Part shown: piece by piece, positions 19,856-28,688 of the stretch
How positions within the stretch are numbered: the stretch's first letter is position 1
Layout of the letters: every line of letters starts with the position of its first letter
DNA from: Armatimonadota bacterium
Lineage (GTDB): Bacteria > Armatimonadota > Chthonomonadetes > Chthonomonadales > CAJBBX01
Length of the DNA: 50,634 bases
Direction of reading: 5' to 3'
Assembly (NCBI GenBank): GCA_026392115.1
Contig: JAPLCQ010000105.1
Location: forward strand, 1 to 50,634
Position numbers and translations under genes: made by a program
Notes under the pieces: model-generated
The model's database searches: none
What the model was told of the DNA's origin: nothing
Seen by the model: only the letters and a program-made list of their open reading frames with translations

Positions 19856-20253
19856 ACGTGATCCTCTCCGTCCGAGATGGACTTGTGATTGCTGACATCA
19901 GGTTCGATGTGCGTCAGGCGGTTCCTGTGTGCACCGTCGCACGAGCCCTGCGCCTCGGCCCGACCGGGCGAGATCACAACCAGGCTGTCATCAGGTTACC
20001 CCGTGAAACACGTGAGAGCGATGCGTGGTTAGGTTCTCCGCGCGCCCATGGTTCACCTTCGTGGATTGGCCTGGGTTTGGCATAAGGCTTGTGGGGGCGC
20101 CGAGACCGCCCTGCGGCGTTGCCCACGTGTTGCGAAGCGATGCACGGCTCAAGTATAATGACCCGCAACGACGGCCCGGCGACTTTCGGGCGGCGGACCA
20201 ATGGCGGTCTCGCGTAGCTCTCACCGGTCGACAATGCGAATACGGAGATCCGT
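19856..20253. other. Divergent intergenic region between the DUF5679-type gene and sigH
   Basis: About 400 nt with no supported coding frame. It holds the sigH promoter at 20130-20159 and the Shine-Dalgarno GGAG at 20244-20247; the remainder shows no repeat or structure I can defend. Confidence 0.5.
20130..20159 (+). promoter_or_regulatory. Sigma-70-type promoter of sigH
   Basis: TTGCGA (20130-20135), an 18-bp spacer and a perfect TATAAT (20154-20159), giving a leader of roughly 90 nt before the sigH GTG. Confidence 0.7.
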
Positions 20254-20937
20254 GTGGACCTTGACCTGCAGCAGCAACTCAGACCCGCGCACTCCCGTTA
20301 CCTCGATATGTCGGATCGCGAGATCGTCGCCAGGGCCCAGCGCGGTGAAGAGCTTGCTGCGGAGTACCTGCTCTACAAGTATCGGAACCTGGTGCGGACG
20401 AAGGTCAAGTCCTACTTCCTTGTCGGTGCCGAGAAGGAAGACCTCCTCCAGGTCGGGATGATCGGCCTGTGGCAAGCGGTGGTCGATTTCAGCTGCGAGC
20501 GCGCCATCTCCTTCCCTGCCTTCGCAAAGGTCTGCATCCAACGGCACATCATCACCGCGATCAAGACCGCCACGCGCCAGAAGCAGATGCCGCTCAACAC
20601 GTCGCTTCCGTTGGAGACCTCCTCCGACGACAGCGGTCCCGATTGGTCCCTTGCCGATGTCCTGTGCTCCACCAGCTCGCCGGACCCGGAGGGGATCGTC
20701 CTCCAGGTCGAGGACACGCGCAGACTGCACCAGATGCTTCAGCATATGCTCAGCGACTTCGAGTGGCGGGTGCTCGCCGGGTATCAGATCGGTAAGTCCT
20801 ATCGCGAGATCGCCGTGGAGCTTCAGTGCAAGACGAAGTCCGTTGATAATGCCCTGGCCAGAATCAAGCGCAAGGTCTCGTGCGTGCCCCTTGGCCTCGC
20901 CAACCTTAGCGAGTTGCTGGTTAACCACGCCAGGTAA
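20254..20937 (+). CDS. sigH: RNA polymerase sigma factor of the SigH (Spo0H) type
   Basis: A 227-residue sigma-70 family factor. Region 2 is clearly SigH-like: YLLYKYRNLVRTKVKSYF, GAEKEDLLQVGMIGLWQAV, and IQRHIITAIKTATRQKQMPL, the last strikingly close to Bacillus SigH. Region 4 at the C-terminus (LSDFEWRVLAGYQIGKSYREIA) ends in a basic helix. There is no region 1 or long region 3, so it is an alternative, not housekeeping, factor. It starts at GTG with GGAG six bases upstream. No anti-sigma gene is adjacent. In non-sporulating phyla its regulon is unknown. Confidence 0.92.
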   Translation: MDLDLQQQLRPAHSRYLDMSDREIVARAQRGEELAAEYLLYKYRNLVRTKVKSYFLVGAEKEDLLQVGMIGLWQAVVDFSCERAISFPAFAKVCIQRHIITAIKTATRQKQMPLNTSLPLETSSDDSGPDWSLADVLCSTSSPDPEGIVLQVEDTRRLHQMLQHMLSDFEWRVLAGYQIGKSYREIAVELQCKTKSVDNALARIKRKVSCVPLGLANLSELLVNHAR

Positions 20938-20969
20938 GCCTGGCTCAACGATAACCGATGTGGCGAGAG

Positions 20970-20993
20970 CGCCCCGCCCTTAGCGGCGGGGCG
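20970..20993 (+). terminator. Terminator hairpin after sigH
   Basis: A perfect 9-bp stem CGCCCCGCC/GGCGGGGCG with a 6-nt loop, 32 nt after the sigH stop and 24 nt before the M42 peptidase start. Confidence 0.65.
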
Positions 20994-21016
20994 TACGACT
21001 GTGAGAGGGGGAGTAG

Positions 21017-22087
21017 ATGTCAGATATCAACTTCGGGCTGTTGAAGCGGCTCTGCGAGACGCCTGGGATTCCCGGGCGCGAGGAGCCGATCCGCCGCCTG
21101 GTGGCTGACGCCATGCGACCGCTGGTGAGTGAGATCACCGTCGATGCGTTGGGCAACGTCATCGGTCGGCGTCCGGGCCGCTCCTCCTGCCGCGTCATGC
21201 TTGCCGCGCATATGGACGAGATCGGCTTCATGGTGAAGCACATCGATGACAAGGGCTTCGTACGCATCCTGCCCATGGGTGGCTGGGACCCGCGCAACGT
21301 CGTGTCGCAGCGCGTCTATGTCCACACCAAGTCCGGCGAGAGCCTCCTCGGCGCGATCATGCCCGGCGCGAAGCCGATTCACATGCAGAAGCCCGAAGAC
21401 GCCAACAAGCCGCCGTCCATCGACGAGTTGTTTGTCGACCTGGGCCTGCCCGCCGATGAGGTCAAGGCCCGCCTCGAGATCGGTGACCCGGTGACCATGG
21501 CGCGCACGGCCGAGATCGTCGGTGGCAACGTGATGAGCAAGACGCTGGACGCCCGCGTGGCCGTTTTCGTCATGCTCGAGGCCCTTCGCGCAGTCGGCGA
21601 CCACGAGGCCGAGGTGCTCGCCGTGGCCACCACGCAGGAAGAGGTCGGCACGCGCGGCGCCCTGGTTGCCGCGCACGACCTGCAGCCGACGGTCGGTGTG
21701 GCGATCGACACCACGTTGGCCAATGACTACCCCGGCCCGGCCGACTACGACGCCGTCACGCGACTCGGAAGCGGCGTGGGCATCAAGATCCTTGATTCGT
21801 CGCTGATCTGTAACCCGCAGTTGGTCCGCCACTTCCGCGACCTGGCCGAAGCGAACAACATCAGCCACCAGATGGAAATCCTGCCCAGGGGCGGCACGGA
21901 CGCCGGCGCGATCCAGCGTTCGCGCGGACCGGTCCCGAGCATCACCCTCTCCATCCCGTCGCGGTACGTCCATACGGTGAACGAGATGGCCAGCCTGAAG
22001 GACATCGAGGCCGCCATCCAACTGCTGACCGTCTACCTGCAGCATGCGCACGAGGGCAGGTATGGCTACGAGGCGGACCTGGACTGA
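21017..22087 (+). CDS. M42-family metallo-aminopeptidase
   Basis: A 356-residue M42 peptidase, a co-catalytic dinuclear metal aminopeptidase that forms large tetrahedral complexes in the cytosol. Metal and catalytic motifs are visible: LAAHMDEIGFM (His and Asp), SKTLDARVAVFVML (bridging Asp), ATTQEEVGTRGA (catalytic Glu pair), and the late PSRYVHTVNE histidine. Family length is about 350. A strong purine-rich Shine-Dalgarno (GAGAGGGGGAG) precedes ATG 21017. Peptide specificity (glutamyl, leucyl or other) cannot be read from sequence. gpsA follows 19 nt later. Confidence 0.95.
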   Translation: MSDINFGLLKRLCETPGIPGREEPIRRLVADAMRPLVSEITVDALGNVIGRRPGRSSCRVMLAAHMDEIGFMVKHIDDKGFVRILPMGGWDPRNVVSQRVYVHTKSGESLLGAIMPGAKPIHMQKPEDANKPPSIDELFVDLGLPADEVKARLEIGDPVTMARTAEIVGGNVMSKTLDARVAVFVMLEALRAVGDHEAEVLAVATTQEEVGTRGALVAAHDLQPTVGVAIDTTLANDYPGPADYDAVTRLGSGVGIKILDSSLICNPQLVRHFRDLAEANNISHQMEILPRGGTDAGAIQRSRGPVPSITLSIPSRYVHTVNEMASLKDIEAAIQLLTVYLQHAHEGRYGYEADLD

Positions 22088-22106
22088 TGATCGCGGACGG
22101 GCGCCC

Positions 22107-23120
22107 ATGAGCCGGGTGACGATCCTCGGCGCAGGAAGCTGGGGCACCGCCCTGGCCTCGATCCTGCAGCCTCGCCACGCGGTGACGCTCTGGTCTCGCG
22201 ATGCCGACCTGGCCGATGCCATCGCCGGGGATCGCCAGAACCGCCGTTACCTGCCGGGCGTCGACCTCTGGCCATCCGTCGCGGCCCTGTCGGACCTGGG
22301 CCGCGCCCTTGCCGGGTCTGAGGCGGTGGTGTTCGCCATTCCCAGCGCCGGGATGGAGGATGTCTGCCGTCTGGCCGCTCCGCTGATCGCGCGGGACGCC
22401 CTCCTCGTCAGCGCTTCCAAGGGCCTGACCGAGGAGGGCGGCCTCCGCATGTCGCAGGTGATCGGGCGCGCCCTCGACGGCGCTTGGGCCACCGAAGGCT
22501 CATCGCGCCGCGTGGCCGTGATCTCCGGACCGAATCTGGCCATGGAAGTCGCCATGGGGCACCCGTCCGCCACAGTCGCGGCCTGCCAGGCGCCCGAACT
22601 GGCAGAGCGGAGCCGCGCGCTCTTTATGGGGCCCGCGTTCCGTGTCTACTCGTCGGACGACGTGGTGGGCGTGGAGCTTGCAGGGGCCATGAAGAATGTC
22701 ATCGCCATCGGTTGCGGGATTTGTGAGGGGCGGGGCTACGGGGACAACACGCGGGCCGCGCTCATGACGCGAGGGCTCGCCGAGATCACGCGGCTGGGGC
22801 TGGCGCTCGGGGCCAAACAGAGCACTTTTCTAGGCCTTGCGGGCGTGGGCGACCTGATCGCCACCGGCGGCAGCAGGCTGTCACGGAACTATCGGGTCGG
22901 CGTCGGACTCGGTCGTGGGCGGGCTCTGGCGGAGGTGCTGGCCGACATCGGTCAGGTCGCCGAGGGCGTGCCGACGACGCGGGCCATGTGGCGTCTGGCG
23001 GGCAGCATGGGCGCGGAGATGCCCATCACGCGCTCCATGTACGGTCTGCTGTTCGAGGAGATGGCGGTTGACCACGCCGTCGGGGAACTCATGCTGAGGC
23101 CGCCCAGGGCCGAAAGCTAG
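22107..23120 (+). CDS. gpsA: NAD(P)H-dependent glycerol-3-phosphate dehydrogenase
   Basis: A 337-residue GpsA, which reduces dihydroxyacetone phosphate to sn-glycerol-3-phosphate for phospholipid synthesis. The Rossmann loop is ILGAGSWGTALA at the N-terminus. SKGLTEEG, SGPNLAMEVAMG, GAMKNVIAIGCGICEG (with the catalytic Lys) and the late TRGLAEITRLG and GVGDLIATGGS follow. ATG 22107 is chosen because it places the Rossmann strand at the N-terminus; the longer frame overlaps the peptidase gene. Its TAG and the TAG of the convergent small gene share the palindrome CTAG. Confidence 0.96.
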   Translation: MSRVTILGAGSWGTALASILQPRHAVTLWSRDADLADAIAGDRQNRRYLPGVDLWPSVAALSDLGRALAGSEAVVFAIPSAGMEDVCRLAAPLIARDALLVSASKGLTEEGGLRMSQVIGRALDGAWATEGSSRRVAVISGPNLAMEVAMGHPSATVAACQAPELAERSRALFMGPAFRVYSSDDVVGVELAGAMKNVIAIGCGICEGRGYGDNTRAALMTRGLAEITRLGLALGAKQSTFLGLAGVGDLIATGGSRLSRNYRVGVGLGRGRALAEVLADIGQVAEGVPTTRAMWRLAGSMGAEMPITRSMYGLLFEEMAVDHAVGELMLRPPRAES

Positions 23121-23425
23121 GGCGTCGGTCCTGGGCGACCGCTTCGGTCGCCCGAGAGCAGCAACTGGACGCCCTTACCGGCTACCATCGAGCCGCACAG
23201 GCAGGCCAGCAGCAGGATCGCCAGCCGCGTGAGTAGGCGCACGAAGGCGGCGCCCAGCGCCATGGCGGAGGCTGCCGATGCGCCGCCGGCGTCGGGAATG
23301 CCCGCCTTTGGGTCGGCGAGCATCCCAAAGGCGATGTGCAGCACAATGCCGATCACCCCGAGGCCGATCAGGAACGCAAGTACGCCCAGCGTCTGCTGCG
23401 CTCGACCGGGGCCGGAGCCTGCCAT
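23117..23425 (-). CDS. Small two-helix membrane protein of the Ni/Co transporter operon
   Basis: A 102-residue protein with two hydrophobic segments (about 13-35 and 65-85), a short loop rich in Ala/Gly between them, and an Arg/Pro tail. The family is not recognised. Its ATG overlaps the cbiO stop (TGATG), so it is probably translated with the transporter and may be an accessory subunit, which is inference. It converges on gpsA with a shared CTAG. Confidence 0.68.
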   Translation of the reverse strand: MAGSGPGRAQQTLGVLAFLIGLGVIGIVLHIAFGMLADPKAGIPDAGGASAASAMALGAAFVRLLTRLAILLLACLCGSMVAGKGVQLLLSGDRSGRPGPTP

Positions 23426-24261
23426 CAGCTTCCATCCTCGCCATGCGTGTGAACCCCCGCGTGCGTATGCGGGTGCGCATGGCTGTCATCGTCGTGAGCG
23501 TGCGTATGGGTGTGGATCAAGTTTGCGCGCTCCAGCAAGTCCAGATCGGTAAGCACCGCCCTGGCCGGCCCATCGGCCACCAGCCCGATTCCCGAACCCA
23601 GCACGATGGCTCGGTCCCCGACCTCAGCGGCCAGATGGAGGCTGTGCGTGGCGGCCACGATGGTCTTGCCCGCCGCAGCCAGCTGATGCATCATATCGAT
23701 CAGCCAGCTTTCGCTCTTCGGATCGAGCCCGGTCGTCGGCTCATCCATCAGTATGACACCAGGGTTCACCGCCAGCGTGCAGGCCAGGGCGACCCTTCGC
23801 TTTTCGCCGCCCGACAGGCGGAACGGCGCCCGATCAAGCAGCCGCTCGATGTCGAACGACGCGGCAAGTTCGTGCGCGCGACGGCGCGCCTCGTCAGCGG
23901 CCAGCCCCAGATGCAGGGGGCCGAACATCAGCTCCTCCTCCACTGTGGGTGAGAAGAGCTGGGCGTCGGCGTCCTGGAAGACGAAGCCGACGCGGCTGCG
24001 GAACCAGCGCGACAGGGCTGTGTCACGCAGCAGGTCGGGGGAGACCTCGCGCCCGAACGCGCGGATGTGTCCCGCAGTCGGCGCCATCAGTACATCCATC
24101 AAGCGCAGCAGAGTGGACTTGCCGGCCCCGTTGGCGCCCAGCAGCATGACCGTTTCGCCGCGCCCGATCTCGAACGACACCCGGCTCAGCGCGGCGGGCC
24201 CCTGGGCGTAGGCATACGACACACCATCAAGGCTGAAGGCCGGCTCGTTGGGCGCCGTCAC
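23425..24261 (-). CDS. cbiO: Energy-coupling factor ATPase CbiO with His-rich tail
   Basis: A 278-residue cobalt/nickel ECF ATPase. Walker A GANGAGKST is at about 42-50, followed by Q-loop FVFQDADAQLF, signature LSGGEKRRVALA, Walker B ILMDEPTTGLDP and the switch ATHSL. The last ~30 residues form a His-rich tail (NLIHTHTHAH, then more His/Asp/Ala; 10 His in all) that would bind metal. GTG 24261 gives a 4-nt GTGA overlap with the fused permease gene; an upstream frame of ~120 codons is a shadow of it. It acts at the cytoplasmic face with the CbiMQ protein. Confidence 0.93.
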   Translation of the reverse strand: MTAPNEPAFSLDGVSYAYAQGPAALSRVSFEIGRGETVMLLGANGAGKSTLLRLMDVLMAPTAGHIRAFGREVSPDLLRDTALSRWFRSRVGFVFQDADAQLFSPTVEEELMFGPLHLGLAADEARRRAHELAASFDIERLLDRAPFRLSGGEKRRVALACTLAVNPGVILMDEPTTGLDPKSESWLIDMMHQLAAAGKTIVAATHSLHLAAEVGDRAIVLGSGIGLVADGPARAVLTDLDLLERANLIHTHTHAHDDDSHAHPHTHAGVHTHGEDGS

Positions 24262-26192
24262 GTCCGCGCTCCCAGCAACATCGAGGCTGCGGTTGCGCCG
24301 CCGATGCCGGCAAGCCAGGCCCAGTCCGCCGGGGCCAGGAGTAGCCGATCCCCGGTGACGAACTCGCCTCGCCACCCGCGCGATACCATGGCGGAATGGA
24401 TGTCGTCGGTCAGCTTGAGCGACTTCCAGATGAGCACGGCCGCCACGGCGCCCAGGTACTGCCTGCCTTTGCCCGGAGGGGTGGCTCCTGGCGTCCGACT
24501 TCGGCGCGCAATGAGCATCTCGTGCAAGGTGGCGAGGATCACAGCCGTGTAGCGGTAGGTCATCTCCAGCACCACGGTCAGCGACCGCGGGGCGCCCAGC
24601 GCTCCGAGGCCCCGCAGCAGGAGCTGCCATCGCGTGCAGGAGACGACCACGGAGACGCTAACGAGGCAGAGCAACACGCGCGTGGTCGCCAGCGCCACGT
24701 AGCTCAGGCCGTGCGCCGTGATCGACAGATAGGGATCGCTGACCAAGACCAGCAGGGGCTCCGCATGCTGGTCCAAGCTGAAGGCGGCGGGAAGGATGCC
24801 GGCCGCGCTGAACATGGCCGTGCCCACGCCGGCGCGCGCCCAGATTCGCAGCGGCGGCGCACCGGAGAGGAGGCTGAGGGCGAGCACCAGGACCGCCATC
24901 GCGGCGATGGAGGCCCATGACGCGGCGCAGGCGCACCCAACCAGCAGTAGGCCCAGACCGATGACCTTGGACCGCGGGTCCAGAGCCTGGATCGGTCCGG
25001 GTAGGCGCGACCACTCCTCGAGGCGGAGCGAGTCTGCCCCGGCGCCTGAGATGCCCGTCAGCGACCGCTCTACGAAGTCGGCGCCGCGCCGCCGCTCGAC
25101 CATGGGCGGATCGTCTTCGCCCTGGTCAACCAGGAGCCAGTCCGGTAGCTTGCCTGTGCAGGGCCCGTTGCCGCCCGGCCGGGTCGGACCGTCCCGTCCA
25201 GCCGGAGTCCGTCGGCGCCTCAGCGATGCGGTAATGGCCAATCCAAGGAGTACGGCCACCGCGCCGCCCAGAAGGGCCGAGGCGATGTACGCCCCGGCGC
25301 CCCGCTCGGAGTTGTAGTCCGGCAGCAGGTTGAAGCCCTTCCAGCCATGCTCCTCCGCGGTCGAGTACAGACGCGGCGTGTAGCCGGCCATCTTGCTCAG
25401 GGTTGCCTTGTCCCACTCGCCCCACGCCTCCCCGGTGGCGAGAAGGCCGAGCGGCGCCAGCGCTACGAGCAGCGCCAATGCCACCCATCCCGGCTTCAGG
25501 TTCACTCGAGAGCCGGCGTCGGTCGATCCTTCGTCGCCGACCAAGCCGCCGGCCTGGGCGAACCGGAGCGCGAATGCCGTGATCGCACCCTCAACCAGGC
25601 CCACCACCGCCAGATGGGGGATCATCAGCGCTGGTACGGTGACGCGCAAGTCGAAGGGGAAGTAGAGGGCGCGGCCCGCCGCGTCGTGGCTCACGGCGGG
25701 CTGGATGCCGAGGACGGTGGCCGTCAGCAGGGCCGCGAGGTTGGCGCCGAGGTAGCCCGCCACGAAGGCCGCAACGGCGCGCCGCCGTGTGGAGCATCGC
25801 CCCGCCGCGATGGCGCGGTAAGCGGCGTAGCCCATCAGCGGCATGGCGAACGCCATGGTGAAGCTGTTCGCGCCCCATGCAAGCACGCCGCCGTCGCCGA
25901 AGAAGAGGGCCTGCACGAGCAACGCCACGCTGGCCGCCATGATGGCCGCCCACGGCCCCAGCAGGATCGCCACCATCACCGAGCCCACCGGGTGTGCGGT
26001 GGTGCCGCCGATCACGGGGACGTTGAACATCTGGAGCACGAAGCAGAAGGCCGAGGCCATGGCGAGGAATGGGGCCCGGCGCGTGTCGAGATCCAGCCGT
26101 AGCCGCCTGGCCGAATACCACCAGGCAGGCGCCATCGCCGCGCCAGCTGCGGCGCACGTGGCTGGGCTGATCATCGCGTCAGGGATGTGCAT
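24258..26192 (-). CDS. cbiMQ: Fused cobalt/nickel ECF transporter protein (CbiM - CbiN/PDGLE-like - CbiQ)
   Basis: A 644-residue fusion. Residues 1-215 are CbiM/NikM: the protein begins MHIPD, the N-terminal Met-His that coordinates the metal, and His67 in GGTTAHPVG matches the third ligand known in NikM. Residues about 230-325 hold two helices and a periplasmic loop ending YNSERGAGAYIASALLG, like PDGLE/CbiN modules. Residues about 395-644 are CbiQ: LDPRSKVIGLGLLLVG, then helices and a coupling segment MVSRGWRGEF. AGGAG lies eight bases before the ATG. In most genomes these are separate subunits. Whether Co or Ni is carried is not decided. Confidence 0.92.
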   Translation of the reverse strand: MHIPDAMISPATCAAAGAAMAPAWWYSARRLRLDLDTRRAPFLAMASAFCFVLQMFNVPVIGGTTAHPVGSVMVAILLGPWAAIMAASVALLVQALFFGDGGVLAWGANSFTMAFAMPLMGYAAYRAIAAGRCSTRRRAVAAFVAGYLGANLAALLTATVLGIQPAVSHDAAGRALYFPFDLRVTVPALMIPHLAVVGLVEGAITAFALRFAQAGGLVGDEGSTDAGSRVNLKPGWVALALLVALAPLGLLATGEAWGEWDKATLSKMAGYTPRLYSTAEEHGWKGFNLLPDYNSERGAGAYIASALLGGAVAVLLGLAITASLRRRRTPAGRDGPTRPGGNGPCTGKLPDWLLVDQGEDDPPMVERRRGADFVERSLTGISGAGADSLRLEEWSRLPGPIQALDPRSKVIGLGLLLVGCACAASWASIAAMAVLVLALSLLSGAPPLRIWARAGVGTAMFSAAGILPAAFSLDQHAEPLLVLVSDPYLSITAHGLSYVALATTRVLLCLVSVSVVVSCTRWQLLLRGLGALGAPRSLTVVLEMTYRYTAVILATLHEMLIARRSRTPGATPPGKGRQYLGAVAAVLIWKSLKLTDDIHSAMVSRGWRGEFVTGDRLLLAPADWAWLAGIGGATAASMLLGART

Positions 26193-26214
26193 TCACCGGC
26201 TCCTGCTCAACCAC

Positions 26215-28518
26215 TTAGCCTTGCGCGTGCTTGGTTCGGGCAATGATGTGCTCCTGCATCTCGCGGTCGAGAAGGCGGAACTGCTGGCTGAATCCCGATA
26301 CCCGCACACAGAGGTTCGCGTATCGGCCCGGGTCCTCCTGCGCGGCCCGCAACGTTTCGGCGCTGACGACATTGAACTGCAGCTGACCCACCCGCATACG
26401 GACCGCCGCCATCAGCAGGTCGACGAACGCATCAATGCCGCCCGACTCGAGCAAGGCCGGGTCCAGCTCCAGGATCGCCGAGCTGCTGGCCGCCACTCGG
26501 TGGTGCGGCAGCGCCGCCAACGACCGGACCACGGCGGTCAGTCCGTGCGTATCCCGGCCCTGTCCCGGAGACACGCTGTAGGCCAGGGGCTCTCCGGCGC
26601 GGCGACCATCGGGTGTGGCGCCGGTGGCGCGCCCCATGGGCAGCATGAGCGTGAATGTGAACAGGTGGGTGAAGAACCGCCCGCCTCGAACGGTCTGGTG
26701 TCCGTCCAACACGTCGCAGTACATGTCCACGAGCCGAGCGGCCATCGCGTCAGGCTCCGCGTCGTCATTGCCGTACCGCGCGCACCGCATCATCCGGCCG
26801 CGCAACGCTTCATGGCCCTCGAAGTCCGCACCCAACGCCGCCAGAATCTCGTCGGCCGTGGCCGAGCCATCGACGTACAGCACCTGGTTGAGGGCGGCCA
26901 GGCTGTCGGCCGCGTTGGGCACTCCCATGGCTGCGCTGGAGTGGTAGTTGTACCGTGCGCCGCCCTCTATGATGTCCATCCCGCGCCCGATGCAATCGTC
27001 CGTCAAAATGGAGAGGTAGGGTAGCCGGTACTGCGCTTGGTGCGCCGTCTCGGCCGAGTTGGACCCGTACACCGACCACGCCGCGAAGTGCTCGAGCTGC
27101 CGCCTGAATGCCGCCACCAAGCCGTCCATGCAGGAGCACTGGCGCAGGTCCGGTCCCACGGGGCCGACCTGGCGGCCGTCCCGCGGGTCGCGGCCTCCAT
27201 GGAGCGTGAGCTCCAGCACGCGCGCCAGGTTGATCCAGTGGCTGACAGCGTGCGGCGACGCCTTGCCGGGCACCGTGATCTCGATGCAGCCGATGGCGGC
27301 GTACCCTTGCGCATCCTCGATCGGGACGCCGTGATCGACCAGCGCCGGAACCAGCGCCTCGTCGTTGAAGAAGAACGGGATGCCGCCGCCTCGGGCTACC
27401 AGCTCCACGCATCGAGTGACAAAGGGCCTCGGCGATCCGTTGTGCAGGCGGGCGGAGAGGCACCGCACGAAATCCATCGCCTCGGTCACATCCAGCACCA
27501 GGTAGCTCAGCGGGTTCACCGCGTCGGAGCCGTCGGTTCGCCGGCCGCCCACCATCATCTGCTGCACGTCATAGGGCATGTAGAGCTTGAGCCAGAGCTC
27601 GGCAAGCAGGTCGGATGCTTCGGCGCGCGTTGTGCGCCCGGCTGCAAGGTCGGCCTCCAGGTAGGGCCACAGAATCTGGTCGATGCGTCCGATCCCGTTG
27701 GCGTTGACGCCGTCCTCCCAGACGGTGACCATATGCGCGAACCAGAGCGACTGAACGGCCTCGGCGAAGGTGTGCGCCGGCTGCGCGGGCACCCGCTCGC
27801 AGGTATCGGCCATGGTCTGTAGGCGCGTTCGCGTTGCTTCGTCGCGCGCGTCCGCCGCCTGGGCGCGTAGGGCCGCGGCATGTCGGACACCCAACCCCAG
27901 CGCGGCATCGGCCACGGCGCGGAACGCCCAGAGGGTGGCCCGACGCTGCGGCGCTTGCGGATCGGTCGGGGCCTGAGCCGCGAGACCGGCATCGATCCGG
28001 CTGATGATTCCGGTGAAGCCCTCGGAGAGTACCCGGCTGTAGTCGCGGATGCTGTGGTTCAGGTCCGTGCCCCAGACCTGCACGATGGCGCGGTCCTGGG
28101 CTTCCCGAAGCTCGGGCGGCCAACCGGCTACCGCGGCCAGCGACTGCCACGCGAAGGGCTGCGAAGCAACCCAGCCGCGCATCTCGTCAACTGCTTCGGC
28201 GGGCAGTCCGGCGGCAAGCGCCCGTTCGACCACGTCTCCGCCAAGATGCGAACGGAAGCCGACATTACTGTGGTCGCCGCCATGCTCACCGGCCAGCGAG
28301 GCCTCGCCGCTGAGCCCCAGCGGAATCTCACGGATCACGGCCGCCAGTGATCGCCCAAATCGCTCGGGCAACGAGGCCCCTTCGGCGTTGACCCATTCAC
28401 GGAGGAAGTGGTAATCCCGCCACGAGGTCAGGAGCGGCTGCGTCGGGGAATCCATCCGACGCTGTCGAAGCGCGGCCAGACGGGATGACAGCCGGAAGCG
28501 GTCGGCACTCTGCGGCAT
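26215..28518 (-). CDS. Glycyl radical enzyme (pyruvate formate-lyase family)
   Basis: A 767-residue glycyl radical enzyme. The thiyl cysteine is Cys411 in IGCIEITVPGK, with the adjacent acid Glu413; the radical glycine is Gly742 in RVSGFSQQF near the C-terminus. The single Cys followed by x-Glu places it with the dehydratase/lyase branch (glycerol dehydratase, HPAD, CutC-like) rather than PFL proper, which uses a Cys-Cys pair. The substrate is unknown. GGGAGGTG precedes the ATG by a few bases. No activase gene is in the window. The Ni/Co permease gene starts 22 nt after it, so the two may be cotranscribed. Confidence 0.93.
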   Translation of the reverse strand: MPQSADRFRLSSRLAALRQRRMDSPTQPLLTSWRDYHFLREWVNAEGASLPERFGRSLAAVIREIPLGLSGEASLAGEHGGDHSNVGFRSHLGGDVVERALAAGLPAEAVDEMRGWVASQPFAWQSLAAVAGWPPELREAQDRAIVQVWGTDLNHSIRDYSRVLSEGFTGIISRIDAGLAAQAPTDPQAPQRRATLWAFRAVADAALGLGVRHAAALRAQAADARDEATRTRLQTMADTCERVPAQPAHTFAEAVQSLWFAHMVTVWEDGVNANGIGRIDQILWPYLEADLAAGRTTRAEASDLLAELWLKLYMPYDVQQMMVGGRRTDGSDAVNPLSYLVLDVTEAMDFVRCLSARLHNGSPRPFVTRCVELVARGGGIPFFFNDEALVPALVDHGVPIEDAQGYAAIGCIEITVPGKASPHAVSHWINLARVLELTLHGGRDPRDGRQVGPVGPDLRQCSCMDGLVAAFRRQLEHFAAWSVYGSNSAETAHQAQYRLPYLSILTDDCIGRGMDIIEGGARYNYHSSAAMGVPNAADSLAALNQVLYVDGSATADEILAALGADFEGHEALRGRMMRCARYGNDDAEPDAMAARLVDMYCDVLDGHQTVRGGRFFTHLFTFTLMLPMGRATGATPDGRRAGEPLAYSVSPGQGRDTHGLTAVVRSLAALPHHRVAASSSAILELDPALLESGGIDAFVDLLMAAVRMRVGQLQFNVVSAETLRAAQEDPGRYANLCVRVSGFSQQFRLLDREMQEHIIARTKHAQG

Positions 28519-28622
28519 TGCTTTCACCTCCCAATGGACGCCCTTAGGATACTCCCTGCGCGCTTTCCCGGAGAGATGCTTGTCGATTGCGCCGGGAACT
28601 CGGCTCTCAGGCGGCGCGAAAC

Positions 28623-28651
28623 TCGACACGAATATCGATGCGTGGTAGACT
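28623..28651 (+). promoter_or_regulatory. Candidate promoter of the 122-residue hypothetical gene
   Basis: TCGACA (28623-28628), a 17-bp spacer and TAGACT (28646-28651), ending 37 nt before the GTG start; each hexamer departs from consensus. Confidence 0.45.
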
Positions 28652-28688
28652 GACCGCGTAAGGCGATTCTGCAATGGAGGGTATACAC

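Noticed and set aside
28519-28673. Possible cobalamin or metal riboswitch upstream of the glycyl radical/cbiMQ operon
   Set aside because: I could not find the conserved cobalamin box or a NikR-like operator in this 155-nt gap.
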